Positions 39,057 through 48,924 are shown, numbered from the stretch's first letter. The stretch is 64,000 nt of DNA from Saprospirales bacterium (GCA_016711045.1 JADJTT010000003.1:496001-560000), one strand, 5' to 3'. The notes: generated by a model from the sequence alone, not told the origin. Translations and numbers: made by a program.

Positions 39057-39404
39057 ATGCAAAGAAAAATGAAAGTTACGGGTTTTGCCCGGTTCGTAAT
39101 CGTGATGGCCATCGTAGCGCCCATTGCCTATATCGGCGCCTCGTACTACAATGGCGAAGACGGCATTGCCAACATCAAGCACCTTCTGGGGATTGACAAA
39201 GGCGATACCGTGGAGATGAATGACGACCGGTTTGTACCTTCCCGGGATAAGGCGTCTTCGATTGAAGACCAGGACGAGGAGACCATGCGCAAGGAGCTGG
39301 AGGCCCAGGAAAAGCGCCTGGAGGAATTGAAGCGGGAAAACGAGCGGTTGCGCAAGGAAGTCTCCGAAAAGGAGCAGGAGTTATCCAATTTAAAAAATCA
39401 ATAA
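39057..39404 (+). CDS. Small membrane-anchored coiled-coil protein
   Basis: 115 aa. One N-terminal membrane span or uncleaved signal (FARFVIVMAIVAPIAYIGASYY), a short linker and a C-terminal coiled coil from about residue 75 (repeated E/K/L heptads, KRLEELKRENERLRKEVSEK). An in-frame ATG four codons downstream is an alternative start. It lies 10 bases before a holin-like membrane protein, so the two probably form an operon. Family not recognised. Confidence 0.75.
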   Translation: MQRKMKVTGFARFVIVMAIVAPIAYIGASYYNGEDGIANIKHLLGIDKGDTVEMNDDRFVPSRDKASSIEDQDEETMRKELEAQEKRLEELKRENERLRKEVSEKEQELSNLKNQ

Positions 39405-39414
39405 CCCCTACGTC

Positions 39415-39753
39415 ATGGAATTTTTAATCAAGGTATTATTGAATGCCCTGGCGCTTTTTGCGGCAGCTTATTTACTTCGTCCCAACGTACAGATCCGGGA
39501 TTTTGGCCGGGCACTAATCCTGGCGATCGTGTTGGCGCTATTGAACGGCACGCTGGGCAGCGTGTTAAAGGTGATCGCCCTCCCCCTCAATGTGCTCACG
39601 CTTGGCCTGTTCAGTTTTGTCATCAATGCCCTGATGATCCTTATTGCCGACTATTTCCTGAAAGGGTTTCAGGTAAAGGGGTTCTGGTGGGCGCTTGTGA
39701 TGGCCGTTTTGATGAGTATATTCAATTCGATCTTATACCGCTTATTCCTGTAA
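39415..39753 (+). CDS. Phage holin family 4-like (YvlD-type) membrane protein
   Basis: 112 aa with four predicted membrane helices and short loops. The pattern LLRPNVQIRDFGRALILAIVLALLN, LPLNVLTLGLFSFVINALM and FWWALVMAVLMSIFNSIL matches the family named phage holin 4_2 (Pfam name from memory), which is chromosomal in most bacteria and linked to envelope stress in Bacillus. No phage context here. Confidence 0.88.
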   Translation: MEFLIKVLLNALALFAAAYLLRPNVQIRDFGRALILAIVLALLNGTLGSVLKVIALPLNVLTLGLFSFVINALMILIADYFLKGFQVKGFWWALVMAVLMSIFNSILYRLFL

Positions 39754-39792
39754 AAGAAGAAGGCAGCCCGGATTGCCGGGCTGCCTTCTAAT
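39752..39792. terminator. Strong bidirectional terminator
   Basis: Perfect 14-bp stem (39758-39771 / 39776-39789) with ATTG loop, just after the holin-like gene and before the convergent RRM gene. Short A and T tracts flank it. Confidence 0.85.
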
Positions 39793-39824
39793 CATTCATA
39801 GATTAATCTACAAACCTATTAGTA

Positions 39825-40115
39825 TTAATAGCGTTTGTTAAATCTTGGCTTGTTGTAACCGCCGGAGTTTTCTTCGCGGGGGCGAGCCACCTTTACAACG
39901 ATCGTACGGCCATCAACATCCGTATCATTCAGGCTATCGATGGCTCTGTTTGCCTCACTGTCATTGGGCATTTCAACAAAACCAAAACCTTTGGAACGGC
40001 CGGTTTCACGGTCCATAACCAACTTTGCCGAAGATACTTCTCCGAATTCCTCAAACAACTCGCGGAGTGTTTCTTCCCGCGTGCTGTAGTTGAGCTTTGC
40101 TACGAAAATGTTCAT
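39825..40115 (-). CDS. RNA-binding protein with a single RRM domain
   Basis: 96 aa. RNP2 (IFVAKL, residues 3-8) and RNP1 (RSKGFGFVEM, about 40-49) are intact. The C-terminal 20 residues are rich in Arg, Asn, Gly and Tyr. Bacteroidota encode several such small RRM proteins, often with abundant mRNA and long leaders; here the promoter is about 120 bases upstream. A role in mRNA stability or cold response is inference. Confidence 0.93.
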   Translation of the reverse strand: MNIFVAKLNYSTREETLRELFEEFGEVSSAKLVMDRETGRSKGFGFVEMPNDSEANRAIDSLNDTDVDGRTIVVKVARPREENSGGYNKPRFNKRY

Positions 40116-40237
40116 TACTAAAACTATTTAAATAAAAAATTAAAAATACACACAGAATTACGTGTTTTCGTAGCAAACTAAAATCTCAGCATTGGAGGAA
40201 AAAGAATTGCTAGTACAAACAGTTCTGAAATTCGCGT

Positions 40238-40269
40238 CAAAGATATAGAAATAAATTTGATAATGCAAT
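40238..40269 (-). promoter_or_regulatory. Promoter of the RRM gene
   Basis: Minus-strand TTG (40268-40266), 20 bases, TATCTTTG (40245-40238). Predicted start near 40231, leaving an AT-rich leader of about 115 bases before the start codon. Confidence 0.6.
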
Positions 40270-40317
40270 GCAGCTACGTCTGCCGCGAAAAAGATTTTTC
40301 CATTCCTATCCTACTGA

Positions 40318-41175
40318 TTAAAGGGGTTTTAGGGACAGCGCTACCATCACGGGGAAGTGGTCGGAAGGATGCCGTTTGTCGAGGTGATCGGCAATGGTCA
40401 CATACTCCTGAACTTTCCAAAAATCATTGACAAAGATATAATCGATCCGGGCGCCGTAAGCCCCCAACTGAAACCCATTGAAGGTTCCTTCCGGGCCATA
40501 GGGCGGATACCGGCACAAAAACCGGCTATCGGAAAGCATACTTCCTTCGAGCAACTGATAAGGCATGGAACCCGGCAACGAGTTGAGATCACCCATAAGC
40601 ACGATCGGATCGGTTGGAAGGAGGGTAGCCAAACGCCGTAAAATGAGCAGGGCGCTTTCCTGCCGGGCTTTTGTTCCCCGGTGATCGAAGTGCGTATTGG
40701 CAAAAAACACCGTCCTGCCTGTGGCGAGTTGCTGGAGTTTCATCCAGGTGACAATGCGCGGCAGCGAAGCATCCCAGCCAGCTTCCCCCACTTTCTCCGG
40801 ATCTTCCGATAGCCAGTACGTGCCTGACTCCAGCATTTTCCACCGGTCTTTCCGGTAGAAAATGGGCGTATACTCTCCTCCTTTCTTCCCATCATCTCTT
40901 CCTACCCCTACCCAAGCCCATTCAGGCAGGCATCCGGCCAGGTCTTCTATTTGGTGATCGAGGGCTTCCTGAAGTCCAAACACTTCCGGCCCATAGTGCC
41001 GGATAAGGTCAGCTACCCAGTCTTTTCGGTTGTCCCATCGATTTATCCCATCGTCAGGGGTGTCGTACCGGATGTTGAAGGTCATAGCCCTGAAAGAACC
41101 GTCCTGGGCTCGCAGGGCCGTAGATGCGGCAAACAAAAAGATCAGGGAAAAAAGCGGGATGGATATATGCTTCAT
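40318..41175 (-). CDS. Secreted endonuclease/exonuclease/phosphatase-family protein
   Basis: The start at 41175 gives 285 aa with a signal peptide (MKHISIPLFSLIFLFAASTALRA). Fold motifs in order: MTFNIRYD, FGLQEAL (metal-binding Glu), NTHFDHRG, VLMGDLNS, RIDYIFV and the closing SDHFPVMV (catalytic His). Likely a metal-dependent phosphodiesterase or phosphatase in the periplasm. It could act on nucleic acid, sphingolipid or inositol phosphates; the substrate is not resolvable. Confidence 0.9.
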   Translation of the reverse strand: MKHISIPLFSLIFLFAASTALRAQDGSFRAMTFNIRYDTPDDGINRWDNRKDWVADLIRHYGPEVFGLQEALDHQIEDLAGCLPEWAWVGVGRDDGKKGGEYTPIFYRKDRWKMLESGTYWLSEDPEKVGEAGWDASLPRIVTWMKLQQLATGRTVFFANTHFDHRGTKARQESALLILRRLATLLPTDPIVLMGDLNSLPGSMPYQLLEGSMLSDSRFLCRYPPYGPEGTFNGFQLGAYGARIDYIFVNDFWKVQEYVTIADHLDKRHPSDHFPVMVALSLKPL

Positions 41176-41284
41176 TACCGGACAGGATTTTATGTTGTCT
41201 AAATGTAACAAACCCCGCAGGGATTATGTGAAACAAAAGGCCTAAAAAGTGCGCAGGATCACATTCAACTATGCGAAGCTGGTG

Positions 41285-41292
41285 TAATTTTG
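41285..41292 (+). promoter_or_regulatory. Candidate -7 box for the SulP gene
   Basis: TAATTTTG matches TAnnTTTG 20 bases before the SulP start codon. The -33 region is weak. Confidence 0.35.
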
Positions 41293-41311
41293 ACCCACAA
41301 CTCACCTTTGA

Positions 41312-42985
41312 ATGAAAAATATTTTCCGTCCTAAACTCCTTACCGTCCTTCGGGAGGGGTATACCCGCCGGCAATTTGGCAAAGATCTCGTTTCCGGTAT
41401 TATTGTGGGCATCGTGGCGCTGCCGCTCAGCATTGCGTTTGCCATCGCCTCCGGGGTGCCGCCGGAAAAAGGACTCATCACCGGCATTATCGCCGGGTTG
41501 CTCATTTCTTTCCTCGGGGGTAGCCGCGTGCAGATCGGAGGACCCACCGGCGCGTTTATCGTCATCGTTTACGGGATCGTACAACAGTATGGCGTCGACG
41601 GGCTGATCATCGCCACGTTTATTGCCGGGTTCATGATCCTCATTATGGGATTGGCCCGGCTGGGTTCCGTCATTCGCTATATACCCCACCCCCTGATCGT
41701 GGGGTTCACCTCCGGGATTGCGCTGATCATCTTTTCTTCCCAGGTAAAAGACTTTTTGGGATTGGAGATGGGATCCGTACCGGCCGATTTCATTCCAAAA
41801 TGGGGTGCTTTTTTTCAGCATATGGACCATATCAATCCGGTTGCCACGATCATCAGTGTCGGCACGGTACTGATTACCCTGCAATGGCACCGCATTACGA
41901 CCAAAGTGCCGGGGTCATTGATCGCCATCCTGCTCAGCACCCTGGCCGTCTATTTTTTCCACCTGCCGGTAGATACGATTGGCACCCGTTTTGGCTCTAT
42001 ACCGTCTACCCTGCCGATGCCCCACATTCCTTCTGTTGATCTGGAAACCCTCAAGCACCTCATTCAGCCTGCATTTACGATCGCCCTGTTAGGCGCCATT
42101 GAGTCGTTGCTTTCGGCGGTAGTATCCGACGGGATGATCGGGGGGCGCCACAACTCCAACACGGAACTCATCGCCCAGGGCTTGGCCAATATCGGGTCTG
42201 CGGTTTTTGGCGGTATCCCCGCTACCGGCGCCATTGCCCGCACCGCCACCAACGTAAAGAACGGTGGACGTACGCCCGTGGCCGGAATTGTGCATTCGCT
42301 GACGCTTCTGCTCATCATGCTGGTGCTGGCCCCGCTGGCCGTACACATACCCTTGGCGACACTTGCCGGCATTTTGGTGGTGGTGGCCTATAACATGAGC
42401 GAATGGCGGCCCTTCCTGAGTATTACCCGAGGTCCGGCCAGTGATATAGCCGTGCTCCTTGTCACTTTTTTCCTGACCGTCCTCATCGACCTGACCATTG
42501 CCATTGAGATCGGCATGGTGCTGGCTTCCTTTTTATTCATGCGCCGAATGGCAAAGATCAGCAAGGTGGAGTTCCTGCCCAATGTGGTGTACGCCCGCGA
42601 CCAGTATGGCGATTTGAGGGAAGAGCCCATCCAGGTGCCCAAGGGGGTGGAGGTGTACGAAATCAACGGTCCCCTCTTCTTCGGCGCCGCCCAAAACTTC
42701 AAACAAGCCATCCAGGATATCCACCGGAAATCCGATTTTCTCATCATCCGGATGCGTTTTGTGCCTATCATCGATGCCACCGGGATGCACAGCCTCAAAG
42801 AATTGATTAAAGACTTTAAAAGCAATAAAACGCAGGTTGTACTCTCGGGGGTGCAGCCCGAGGTCTATGATGCCTTAAAAGAAGCCTCTGTAGTAGATAC
42901 GCTGGGTGAAGCGAACGTATGCCAAAATATCCGGGACGCCCTGAGCCGGGTGGAGGAGATCAGAGAAGGGTCCACCCGCTTTTAA
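41312..42985 (+). CDS. SulP-family anion transporter with STAS domain
   Basis: 557 aa. Some 12-14 membrane segments (about 25-410) include the signature region GGSRVQIGGPTGAFIVIVYG near 70-90 and NTELIAQGLANIGSAVFGGIPATGAIARTATN near 275-305. A cytoplasmic STAS domain (about 440-545) has GPLFFGAAQNF and MRFVPIIDATGMHSL. Members move sulfate, bicarbonate or other anions; no carbonic anhydrase or sulfate gene is next to it to narrow this. A single gene, convergent with nothing. Confidence 0.95.
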   Translation: MKNIFRPKLLTVLREGYTRRQFGKDLVSGIIVGIVALPLSIAFAIASGVPPEKGLITGIIAGLLISFLGGSRVQIGGPTGAFIVIVYGIVQQYGVDGLIIATFIAGFMILIMGLARLGSVIRYIPHPLIVGFTSGIALIIFSSQVKDFLGLEMGSVPADFIPKWGAFFQHMDHINPVATIISVGTVLITLQWHRITTKVPGSLIAILLSTLAVYFFHLPVDTIGTRFGSIPSTLPMPHIPSVDLETLKHLIQPAFTIALLGAIESLLSAVVSDGMIGGRHNSNTELIAQGLANIGSAVFGGIPATGAIARTATNVKNGGRTPVAGIVHSLTLLLIMLVLAPLAVHIPLATLAGILVVVAYNMSEWRPFLSITRGPASDIAVLLVTFFLTVLIDLTIAIEIGMVLASFLFMRRMAKISKVEFLPNVVYARDQYGDLREEPIQVPKGVEVYEINGPLFFGAAQNFKQAIQDIHRKSDFLIIRMRFVPIIDATGMHSLKELIKDFKSNKTQVVLSGVQPEVYDALKEASVVDTLGEANVCQNIRDALSRVEEIREGSTRF

Positions 42986-43015
42986 ATTTTCCTTATCTTA
43001 CCACCCCATTTCTCC

Positions 43016-46000
43016 ATGCAAAAAGTTAATCATATGATCCTTCGCTACACCCTTCTATTGTGGGCCCTGCTCCTGCCTTTCTTATCCATGGCACAGGACA
43101 CGCTCGTTGTCCAGGCATTTACCTGGGAATCCACCAACAGGGTGGGTGTGTTTTCTTTTCCCGACAACCCGGGCCAAACCTACCGCAAGATCCTGATGCG
43201 CTATAATATGCGCTGCCACGATGCGGCGGTCGGAAACGGAAGTGTCGGGTGTTACGAGTGGGATTACAGCTGTAATACCTTTATCACCGACTCGACCCGG
43301 GTAGATTCCAATGCCGCGACACACCCGAGCCATATCATTTCCAATTTCACGGGCACCACCTTCGGCTATACCACTCAGCCTACCTACACCTACCTGCAGT
43401 TCGCGCAATCGCAGGTAGATTACCTGAATATCCTTTCGGAAACCACCGCCACCATCGGCGACAACACCGATCCTTTTTCCATGGAAAACGGGGAATCAGT
43501 GGGCAAATATCAGTTCCTGTTCACCGCCTCCGAGCTGCAGGCAGCCGGCCTCACTGCCGGCCCTGTCACCGGAATGCGCTGGCATGTAGATACGCCAGAC
43601 CAGCCCATTCATTTTCTGCGCATCCGCATGAAGGCGAGCGCCAAGACCGAACTCGACCCCAACGATCCCGATCTGAGCGGGTTTACGGGCGTCTATTTCC
43701 TGGACACCCCGCTTAGTACCGGGGAAAACAGCCTGAACTTCTACGAGCCCTTCCTCTGGGATGGCAGCTCCAATATCCTGGTGGAATACAGTTTCACCAA
43801 TCCGGCGGGGCAATCGGCTTTCAACCTCCTCGAGGCTTCTGATGCAGGTTTCACGTCCACCCTGATCAACGCAACTTCCGATAACGCCATCCGGTTTGCC
43901 GGGGCAGGAAACGTGGATGTGCCGGGCGATGCCTTTGGCGCTGTTTCCCAGGAGATCACCATTTCCCTCTGGACCTACGGTGATCCCACCGTACTACCCG
44001 TCAATACCTCCATTTTTGAAGGCGTGGACAACAGCAACAACCGGCAGGTCAACGTGCACCTGCCCTGGAGCAACAGCAATATCTACTGGGACTGCGGCAA
44101 CGACGGCTCGGGATACGACCGGATCAACAAAGCCGCCAATCCGGCCGATTTTGAAGGACAGTGGAACCATTGGGCCTTTACCAAGAATGCTACCACCGGG
44201 GAAATGAATATCTACCTCAACGGCCAGCTCTGGCATTCCGGTACAGGCAAGACCAAACCCATCAACATCCAGAGTTTCAAACTCGGCAGCGCGGCCAATA
44301 ACACCAACAATTACTACGGTGCCGCACACGAAGTTCAAATCTGGAACAAAGCCCTCGACCAGTCGACTATCCAGGAATGGATGAACCAGCCCCTCACGCC
44401 CAGCCATCCTTTTTACGGCAACCTCATGGCCTATTACCCGTTCGATGAAGGTACCGGCACTACCGCCTATGATGCCAGCCCCAACGGGTATGACGGAACG
44501 ATCAACGGATTCCCCTCCTGGCAGGTGATCCGGGGCGATCAGCTCTACAAAAATTTCACGGCCTCCACGCTGCGGCCAAAGACCACCTTTGTGCAGGGCG
44601 CCTATGACCAGACGATCACCAACCTGCTCGTGCTCGATTCGCTGGAAAACAACCTGCATTCCATTGTCACCTACGCCGTCGACGGCACAAACCTGGTGGT
44701 CCAAAACACCGAATATGTCTATCCCGCCGGCGACATGAATATCCTCGATGAATCAGGAGCTGTAATCGGTACGGTTTATGTCGAACCAGTGGACTCCGTC
44801 ACCATTAGTACCCTCCACTATTTTGCGAAAACACCGGCCAAGTTTGAGCTGCTATCGCTTGTTACACCCTATGGAAACGGCCTGGATCTGGGACAAGAAG
44901 GCAAGACCTTTTTCTTCGACATTACCGACTATGCGCCTATCCTCCATGGCGACCGGCGCCTTTCTATCGAAATGGGCGGACAGAATCAGGAAGAGCTCGA
45001 CATCCAGTTCTGGTTCATTACCGGCACACCCGAGCGAGAGGTGAAGGACATCCAGCACATTTGGCCCTTCGGCCGTGGTTGGTATGCCGATATCCAGAGC
45101 GATGCGGTATTTGAGCCCCGCAGCCTGCAGTTCAATCCCGACGGCACAGCGTTCAAACTACGGGCGGCAGTTACAGGCCATGGCCAGAACGGCGAGTTTG
45201 TGCCGCGTTCCCATTTCATCGATATCGATGGAGGACTGCCCGAATTCATCTTCGATGTGTGGAAAAAATGCGGAGAAGTCCCAATCTATCCACAAGGCGG
45301 AACCTGGATCTATGACCGGGCTGGTTGGTGCCCGGGAGACCCGACAGACGTACATGAATTTGAACTTACCGATTTTGTCACCCCCGGCCAAACCGTATCG
45401 ATAGATTACGGAGTGAACGGACCTTACATGGACCAGGCCAACTACCTGATCAACGCCCAGCTAGTTACGTATGGTCCCTTTGCGCACAATCTGGATGCCT
45501 CGATCGAGGCCATTGCACGCCCCAGCAAACGAGTGGAATTCGAGCGAATCAACCCTGCTTGCAACAAACCGCTGATCTATCTGAAAAACGCGGGCTCCCA
45601 GTATATTCAATCCATGGAGATCGATTACTGGGTAAAGGGCAACGGCACGGTACTAACCCACAACTTTTCCGGCCTTATCGCCCCAGGTGAGACCGTCTCA
45701 ATCGAGCTTCCTGTGCCCTTTGTCGGTTTCTGGAAAACCGACGAGGAACCCATCTTCTACGTGCAGCTCCAATCCGTAAACGGACAATCCGATGATCAGC
45801 CCGACAACGACCACATGGAGTCTGCGTTCGACTTACCCCTCATCCTGGATGACCAGCTGGATCTCATTTTAAAGGTACGCACCAACAACCGGGCCAACGA
45901 AAACTTCTACACTATCAAGGATCATTCCGGCGCTATTATCGCTTCGCGTTACGGCATGGCGAACAACACGACCTACGAAGACGATATCAACTTTCCGCCG

Positions 46001-46468
46001 GGCTGCTACACCCTTTTTCTGGAAGACCTGCAAGACGATGGCCTTTCTTTCTGGAACGATCCAGCCGCCGGCGCAGGGTATGTAAAGATTCAGCACCTGT
46101 TTAGCGGGGTGGGTATTACGCTTCAGTCCTTTGAATCGGAGTTTGGCGGAAGCCTGAAATTCGACTTCGTCGTCGGAGAGATCACTTCGACAGAGGAGGC
46201 GCCCGATACCCGGATTTTCTCCATTTATCCCAACCCCGCTTACCAGCAAACGACGATCGAACTCACCGGATTTGAAGGAGGCGCCATAGGTATCGAGCTA
46301 AGCGACCTCATGGGACGTAAACTCTGGAGTGAGACCCGGGAAGCCGGCTCCGGATTTTTCAAAGAGACAATCGATCTGCATCCCTTCCCTGCAGGCTTGT
46401 ATTTTGTGCGCGTTCAGCACCAAAACAGGGTATGGGTGAAGGAGGTCGTGCTAGAACCTGGCAGGTAA
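43016..46468 (+). CDS. Secreted PNGase F-related protein with inserted LamG domain, T9SS type A
   Basis: 1150 aa. Signal peptide 1-27. The segment from about 28 to 240 (TWESTNRVGVFSFPDNPGQTYRKI, GCYEWDYSCNTFI) and about 520-850 (DLGQEGKTFFFDITDYAPIL, WIYDRAGWCPGDPT) resemble the two jelly-roll parts of peptide-N-glycosidase F and relatives. Between them (about 282-505) is a LamG/concanavalin-like domain (ITISLWTYGD, WNHWAFTKNATTGEMNIYLNG). The C-terminal 80 residues are the type A sorting domain (IYPNPAYQQTTIEL, FPAGLYFVRV). Predicted secreted deglycosylase; catalytic residues were not verified. Confidence 0.82.
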   Translation: MQKVNHMILRYTLLLWALLLPFLSMAQDTLVVQAFTWESTNRVGVFSFPDNPGQTYRKILMRYNMRCHDAAVGNGSVGCYEWDYSCNTFITDSTRVDSNAATHPSHIISNFTGTTFGYTTQPTYTYLQFAQSQVDYLNILSETTATIGDNTDPFSMENGESVGKYQFLFTASELQAAGLTAGPVTGMRWHVDTPDQPIHFLRIRMKASAKTELDPNDPDLSGFTGVYFLDTPLSTGENSLNFYEPFLWDGSSNILVEYSFTNPAGQSAFNLLEASDAGFTSTLINATSDNAIRFAGAGNVDVPGDAFGAVSQEITISLWTYGDPTVLPVNTSIFEGVDNSNNRQVNVHLPWSNSNIYWDCGNDGSGYDRINKAANPADFEGQWNHWAFTKNATTGEMNIYLNGQLWHSGTGKTKPINIQSFKLGSAANNTNNYYGAAHEVQIWNKALDQSTIQEWMNQPLTPSHPFYGNLMAYYPFDEGTGTTAYDASPNGYDGTINGFPSWQVIRGDQLYKNFTASTLRPKTTFVQGAYDQTITNLLVLDSLENNLHSIVTYAVDGTNLVVQNTEYVYPAGDMNILDESGAVIGTVYVEPVDSVTISTLHYFAKTPAKFELLSLVTPYGNGLDLGQEGKTFFFDITDYAPILHGDRRLSIEMGGQNQEELDIQFWFITGTPEREVKDIQHIWPFGRGWYADIQSDAVFEPRSLQFNPDGTAFKLRAAVTGHGQNGEFVPRSHFIDIDGGLPEFIFDVWKKCGEVPIYPQGGTWIYDRAGWCPGDPTDVHEFELTDFVTPGQTVSIDYGVNGPYMDQANYLINAQLVTYGPFAHNLDASIEAIARPSKRVEFERINPACNKPLIYLKNAGSQYIQSMEIDYWVKGNGTVLTHNFSGLIAPGETVSIELPVPFVGFWKTDEEPIFYVQLQSVNGQSDDQPDNDHMESAFDLPLILDDQLDLILKVRTNNRANENFYTIKDHSGAIIASRYGMANNTTYEDDINFPPGCYTLFLEDLQDDGLSFWNDPAAGAGYVKIQHLFSGVGITLQSFESEFGGSLKFDFVVGEITSTEEAPDTRIFSIYPNPAYQQTTIELTGFEGGAIGIELSDLMGRKLWSETREAGSGFFKETIDLHPFPAGLYFVRVQHQNRVWVKEVVLEPGR

Positions 46469-46539
46469 ATATGCATGTAAATACTTCGTCCACTGGCCGA
46501 AGTGTTTACTTTCTTAAAATATCATTTGGAACCCAAAAC

Positions 46540-47649
46540 ATGCATCTTTTTCCATTCAAAGCCATTTACCCCAACCTGGATCTCATCGCTTCCCCCGATG
46601 TCTTCTTTGGCAATGTAAAGGTGGAATACCCGAGCTACCGGAAGCATGGTTTCTTCCGGGAATGCCAGGAGGAAAGCCTCTATATCTACCGGATCGTTGA
46701 TCCGACACGCAACTATACGGGGATCGTCACTTGTGTAGCCATTCAGGACTACCTGAGTGGCATGATCAGGAAGCACGAAAACACCCTGCCACCCAAGGAG
46801 CAACAACAAACCGAGCTGCTGCTTGCCCGTAAGGCGGTAGTCAAACCCGTGCTGCTTACTTACCCGCCCGTGGAGGCTATTTATGCCTTTTCCGAAGACC
46901 TCATCCTTTCCCAAAAGCCCTTCTTCGAGATCTTCTTCGACGCCGACAACCAGCTCCACCAGTTTTGGAACGTATCCGATCCCGGCCAGATACTCCTGCT
47001 CAAAGCGCTTTTTGAGCAGTATGTGCCTACTGCCTATATCGCCGATGGGCACCACCGCACCTCCACCCTGGCGCATATGTATGAAATTTCCAAAGGCCAA
47101 TCGAATGGCTCCTTATACGACCGGATGCTCTGCGCTTTTTTTCCTTCTTCTGAATTGGAGATCCTGGACTACAACCGCGTAATAGAAGGATTGGAGGATA
47201 TTTCCTTTACTACTTTCATGGCGCAACTGTCGCAGATCATGGATATTGAAGTACTGACCAAGCCGTCCCGCCCCAGGGAGAAACACGAAATGGTCATGTT
47301 CATCAATCGTGAATGGTTCCGGCTGCGCTGGCGGAAGCGGCTCATGGAATCGTTCCAGGGCGACGAGGTGCTCCTCGACGTGCAACTTCTCAACGAACTC
47401 ATCCTGGAAAACATCCTGGGCATTTCCGATGTACGGACTGATGAACGGGTTAAATACATTGAAGGGCGCCAGGGAATTAAAGGGGTGAGCGAGCGGGTGG
47501 ACAAAAACATCAATCGGGTAGGGTTCTTCCTCTACCCCGTTTCGATGGATGATTTCATGCGTATTGCCGATGAAGGGCAGATCCTTCCGCCAAAATCTAC
47601 CTACTTTGAACCCCGGATGCGAAACGGGGTATTGGTGCAGGGGGTTTGA
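46540..47649 (+). CDS. DUF1015-family protein
   Basis: The start at 46540 (MHLFPFKAIYPNLDL) gives 369 aa; the open frame begins earlier but overlaps the previous gene. Family landmarks are the N-terminal PFKAIYPN, YIADGHHRTSTLAHMYE near 170 and the late GFFLYPVSMDDFMRIADEGQILPPKSTYFEPR. Some DUF1015 proteins have been reported to be free-serine kinases, from memory; I cannot confirm this for the present protein. Cytoplasmic, 70 bases after the PNGase-like gene. Confidence 0.88.
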   Translation: MHLFPFKAIYPNLDLIASPDVFFGNVKVEYPSYRKHGFFRECQEESLYIYRIVDPTRNYTGIVTCVAIQDYLSGMIRKHENTLPPKEQQQTELLLARKAVVKPVLLTYPPVEAIYAFSEDLILSQKPFFEIFFDADNQLHQFWNVSDPGQILLLKALFEQYVPTAYIADGHHRTSTLAHMYEISKGQSNGSLYDRMLCAFFPSSELEILDYNRVIEGLEDISFTTFMAQLSQIMDIEVLTKPSRPREKHEMVMFINREWFRLRWRKRLMESFQGDEVLLDVQLLNELILENILGISDVRTDERVKYIEGRQGIKGVSERVDKNINRVGFFLYPVSMDDFMRIADEGQILPPKSTYFEPRMRNGVLVQGV

Positions 47650-47746
47650 AAAAATTTCCTGGTTAATTCTTTTCGACGCAAGACCGGGGTTAAGGCGCAA
47701 TATTTTTATCTTCCCCTTTTAAAATTGGTAGAAATTCGTTTCCATT

Positions 47747-48922
47747 ATGCGAAAAATTGGAGCCGACCTTGTACTGCCGGTTAGTGCAGCCGCTATCCCC
47801 AATGGGGTTATCATCCTGGACGACGAAGGAAAAATACTGGAACTCAGTACGCTTTCGGAACATGACCCCGCTTCGGTTGAATTTCATTCGGGAGTGCTCA
47901 TTCCAGGTTTCATCAATACTCATTGTCATCTCGAGCTCTCCCATATGAAAAGCCGGGTGAATACCGGCACCGGGTTGCTCCCCTTCCTGGTCAGCGTGGT
48001 CTCCTTCCGGGATATCGCCATGGAAGAGATCCTCGATGCCATCGAAAAAGCGGACCTGGAAATGTATGAAAACGGTATCGTTGCCGTAGGGGATATCTCC
48101 AATAAAGTCGACACCGCAGCTACCAAGGAGAAAAGCCCTATTCGATACTACACCTTTGTGGAGATGTTCGACTTCATGCAGGACGACCGGGCCAAATCTA
48201 CGTTCGACGGGTATTACAGCGTGTTTGAAAAGCAAAGTGGCAATGGAAAGAACAAAAAAAGTTGTGTGCCACATGCCCCCTATACCGTTTCGCCCTACCT
48301 TTTCGAGCTCATTCGCAACACGAACCCGGAAGATTGCACAGTGAGCATTCACAACCAGGAAACCCGGCACGAAGATGAATTTTTTCTGCACAAAAGCGGA
48401 GGATTCATTGGGTTCATGGCTTCTTTCGGATTCACGCTCGAGCATTTCGAAGCCACCGAAAAGACGTCCATCCACTACGCGCTCGAGCACATGAGCCGGC
48501 ACAATCGCACCCTCTTCGTACACAATACCCAAACCCAGCCCGAAGACATCCGGGCCGCACAAGCCTGGAACTCCAACGTCTTTTGGGCCACTTGTCCCAA
48601 TGCCAACCTCTACATCGAGAACCGACTGCCTTTCTACAAACATTTTCTCGATGAAAATGCCAAAATGACCATTGGCACCGACAGCCTTACCTCCAACTGG
48701 CAACTGTCCATTTTGGAGGAAATGAAGACCATTGCACACTATCAATCTTATGTACCTTTTGAAGAATTGCTCCGCTGGGCTACCCTCAACGGGGCCGAGG
48801 CACTTGGCTTTGAGGACGAATTGGGGAGTCTGGAGATCGGAAAAAAACCCGGCATCAACCTGCTCAACCTGGATCATACCCTTGTGCTGAACGCCGATAC
48901 CAAGGTAACGCGGCTGGTATAA
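47747..48922 (+). CDS. Amidohydrolase-superfamily deaminase
   Basis: 391 aa. Metal ligands HxH in FINTHCHLELSH (59-61), then CVPHAPYTVS, SIHNQE, LFVHNT and the Asp in MTIGTDSLTSN. This order fits the cytosine/aminofutalosine deaminase (chlorohydrolase-like) branch. Menaquinone-pathway deaminase MqnX is a candidate, but no other mqn gene is in the window. Start at 47747 with a 97-base gap to the preceding gene. Confidence 0.85.
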   Translation: MRKIGADLVLPVSAAAIPNGVIILDDEGKILELSTLSEHDPASVEFHSGVLIPGFINTHCHLELSHMKSRVNTGTGLLPFLVSVVSFRDIAMEEILDAIEKADLEMYENGIVAVGDISNKVDTAATKEKSPIRYYTFVEMFDFMQDDRAKSTFDGYYSVFEKQSGNGKNKKSCVPHAPYTVSPYLFELIRNTNPEDCTVSIHNQETRHEDEFFLHKSGGFIGFMASFGFTLEHFEATEKTSIHYALEHMSRHNRTLFVHNTQTQPEDIRAAQAWNSNVFWATCPNANLYIENRLPFYKHFLDENAKMTIGTDSLTSNWQLSILEEMKTIAHYQSYVPFEELLRWATLNGAEALGFEDELGSLEIGKKPGINLLNLDHTLVLNADTKVTRLV

Positions 48923-48924
48923 GC

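Noticed and set aside
39415..39753. Prophage holin, hence a phage region
   Set aside because: No other phage gene is nearby, and this family is mostly chromosomal and not involved in lysis.
41054..41890. 278-codon frame on the minus strand opposite the SulP gene
   Set aside because: It has no protein family features, is very rich in Asp, Asn, Gly and His as expected for an antisense frame, and overlaps a clear SulP transporter and the start of the phosphatase gene.
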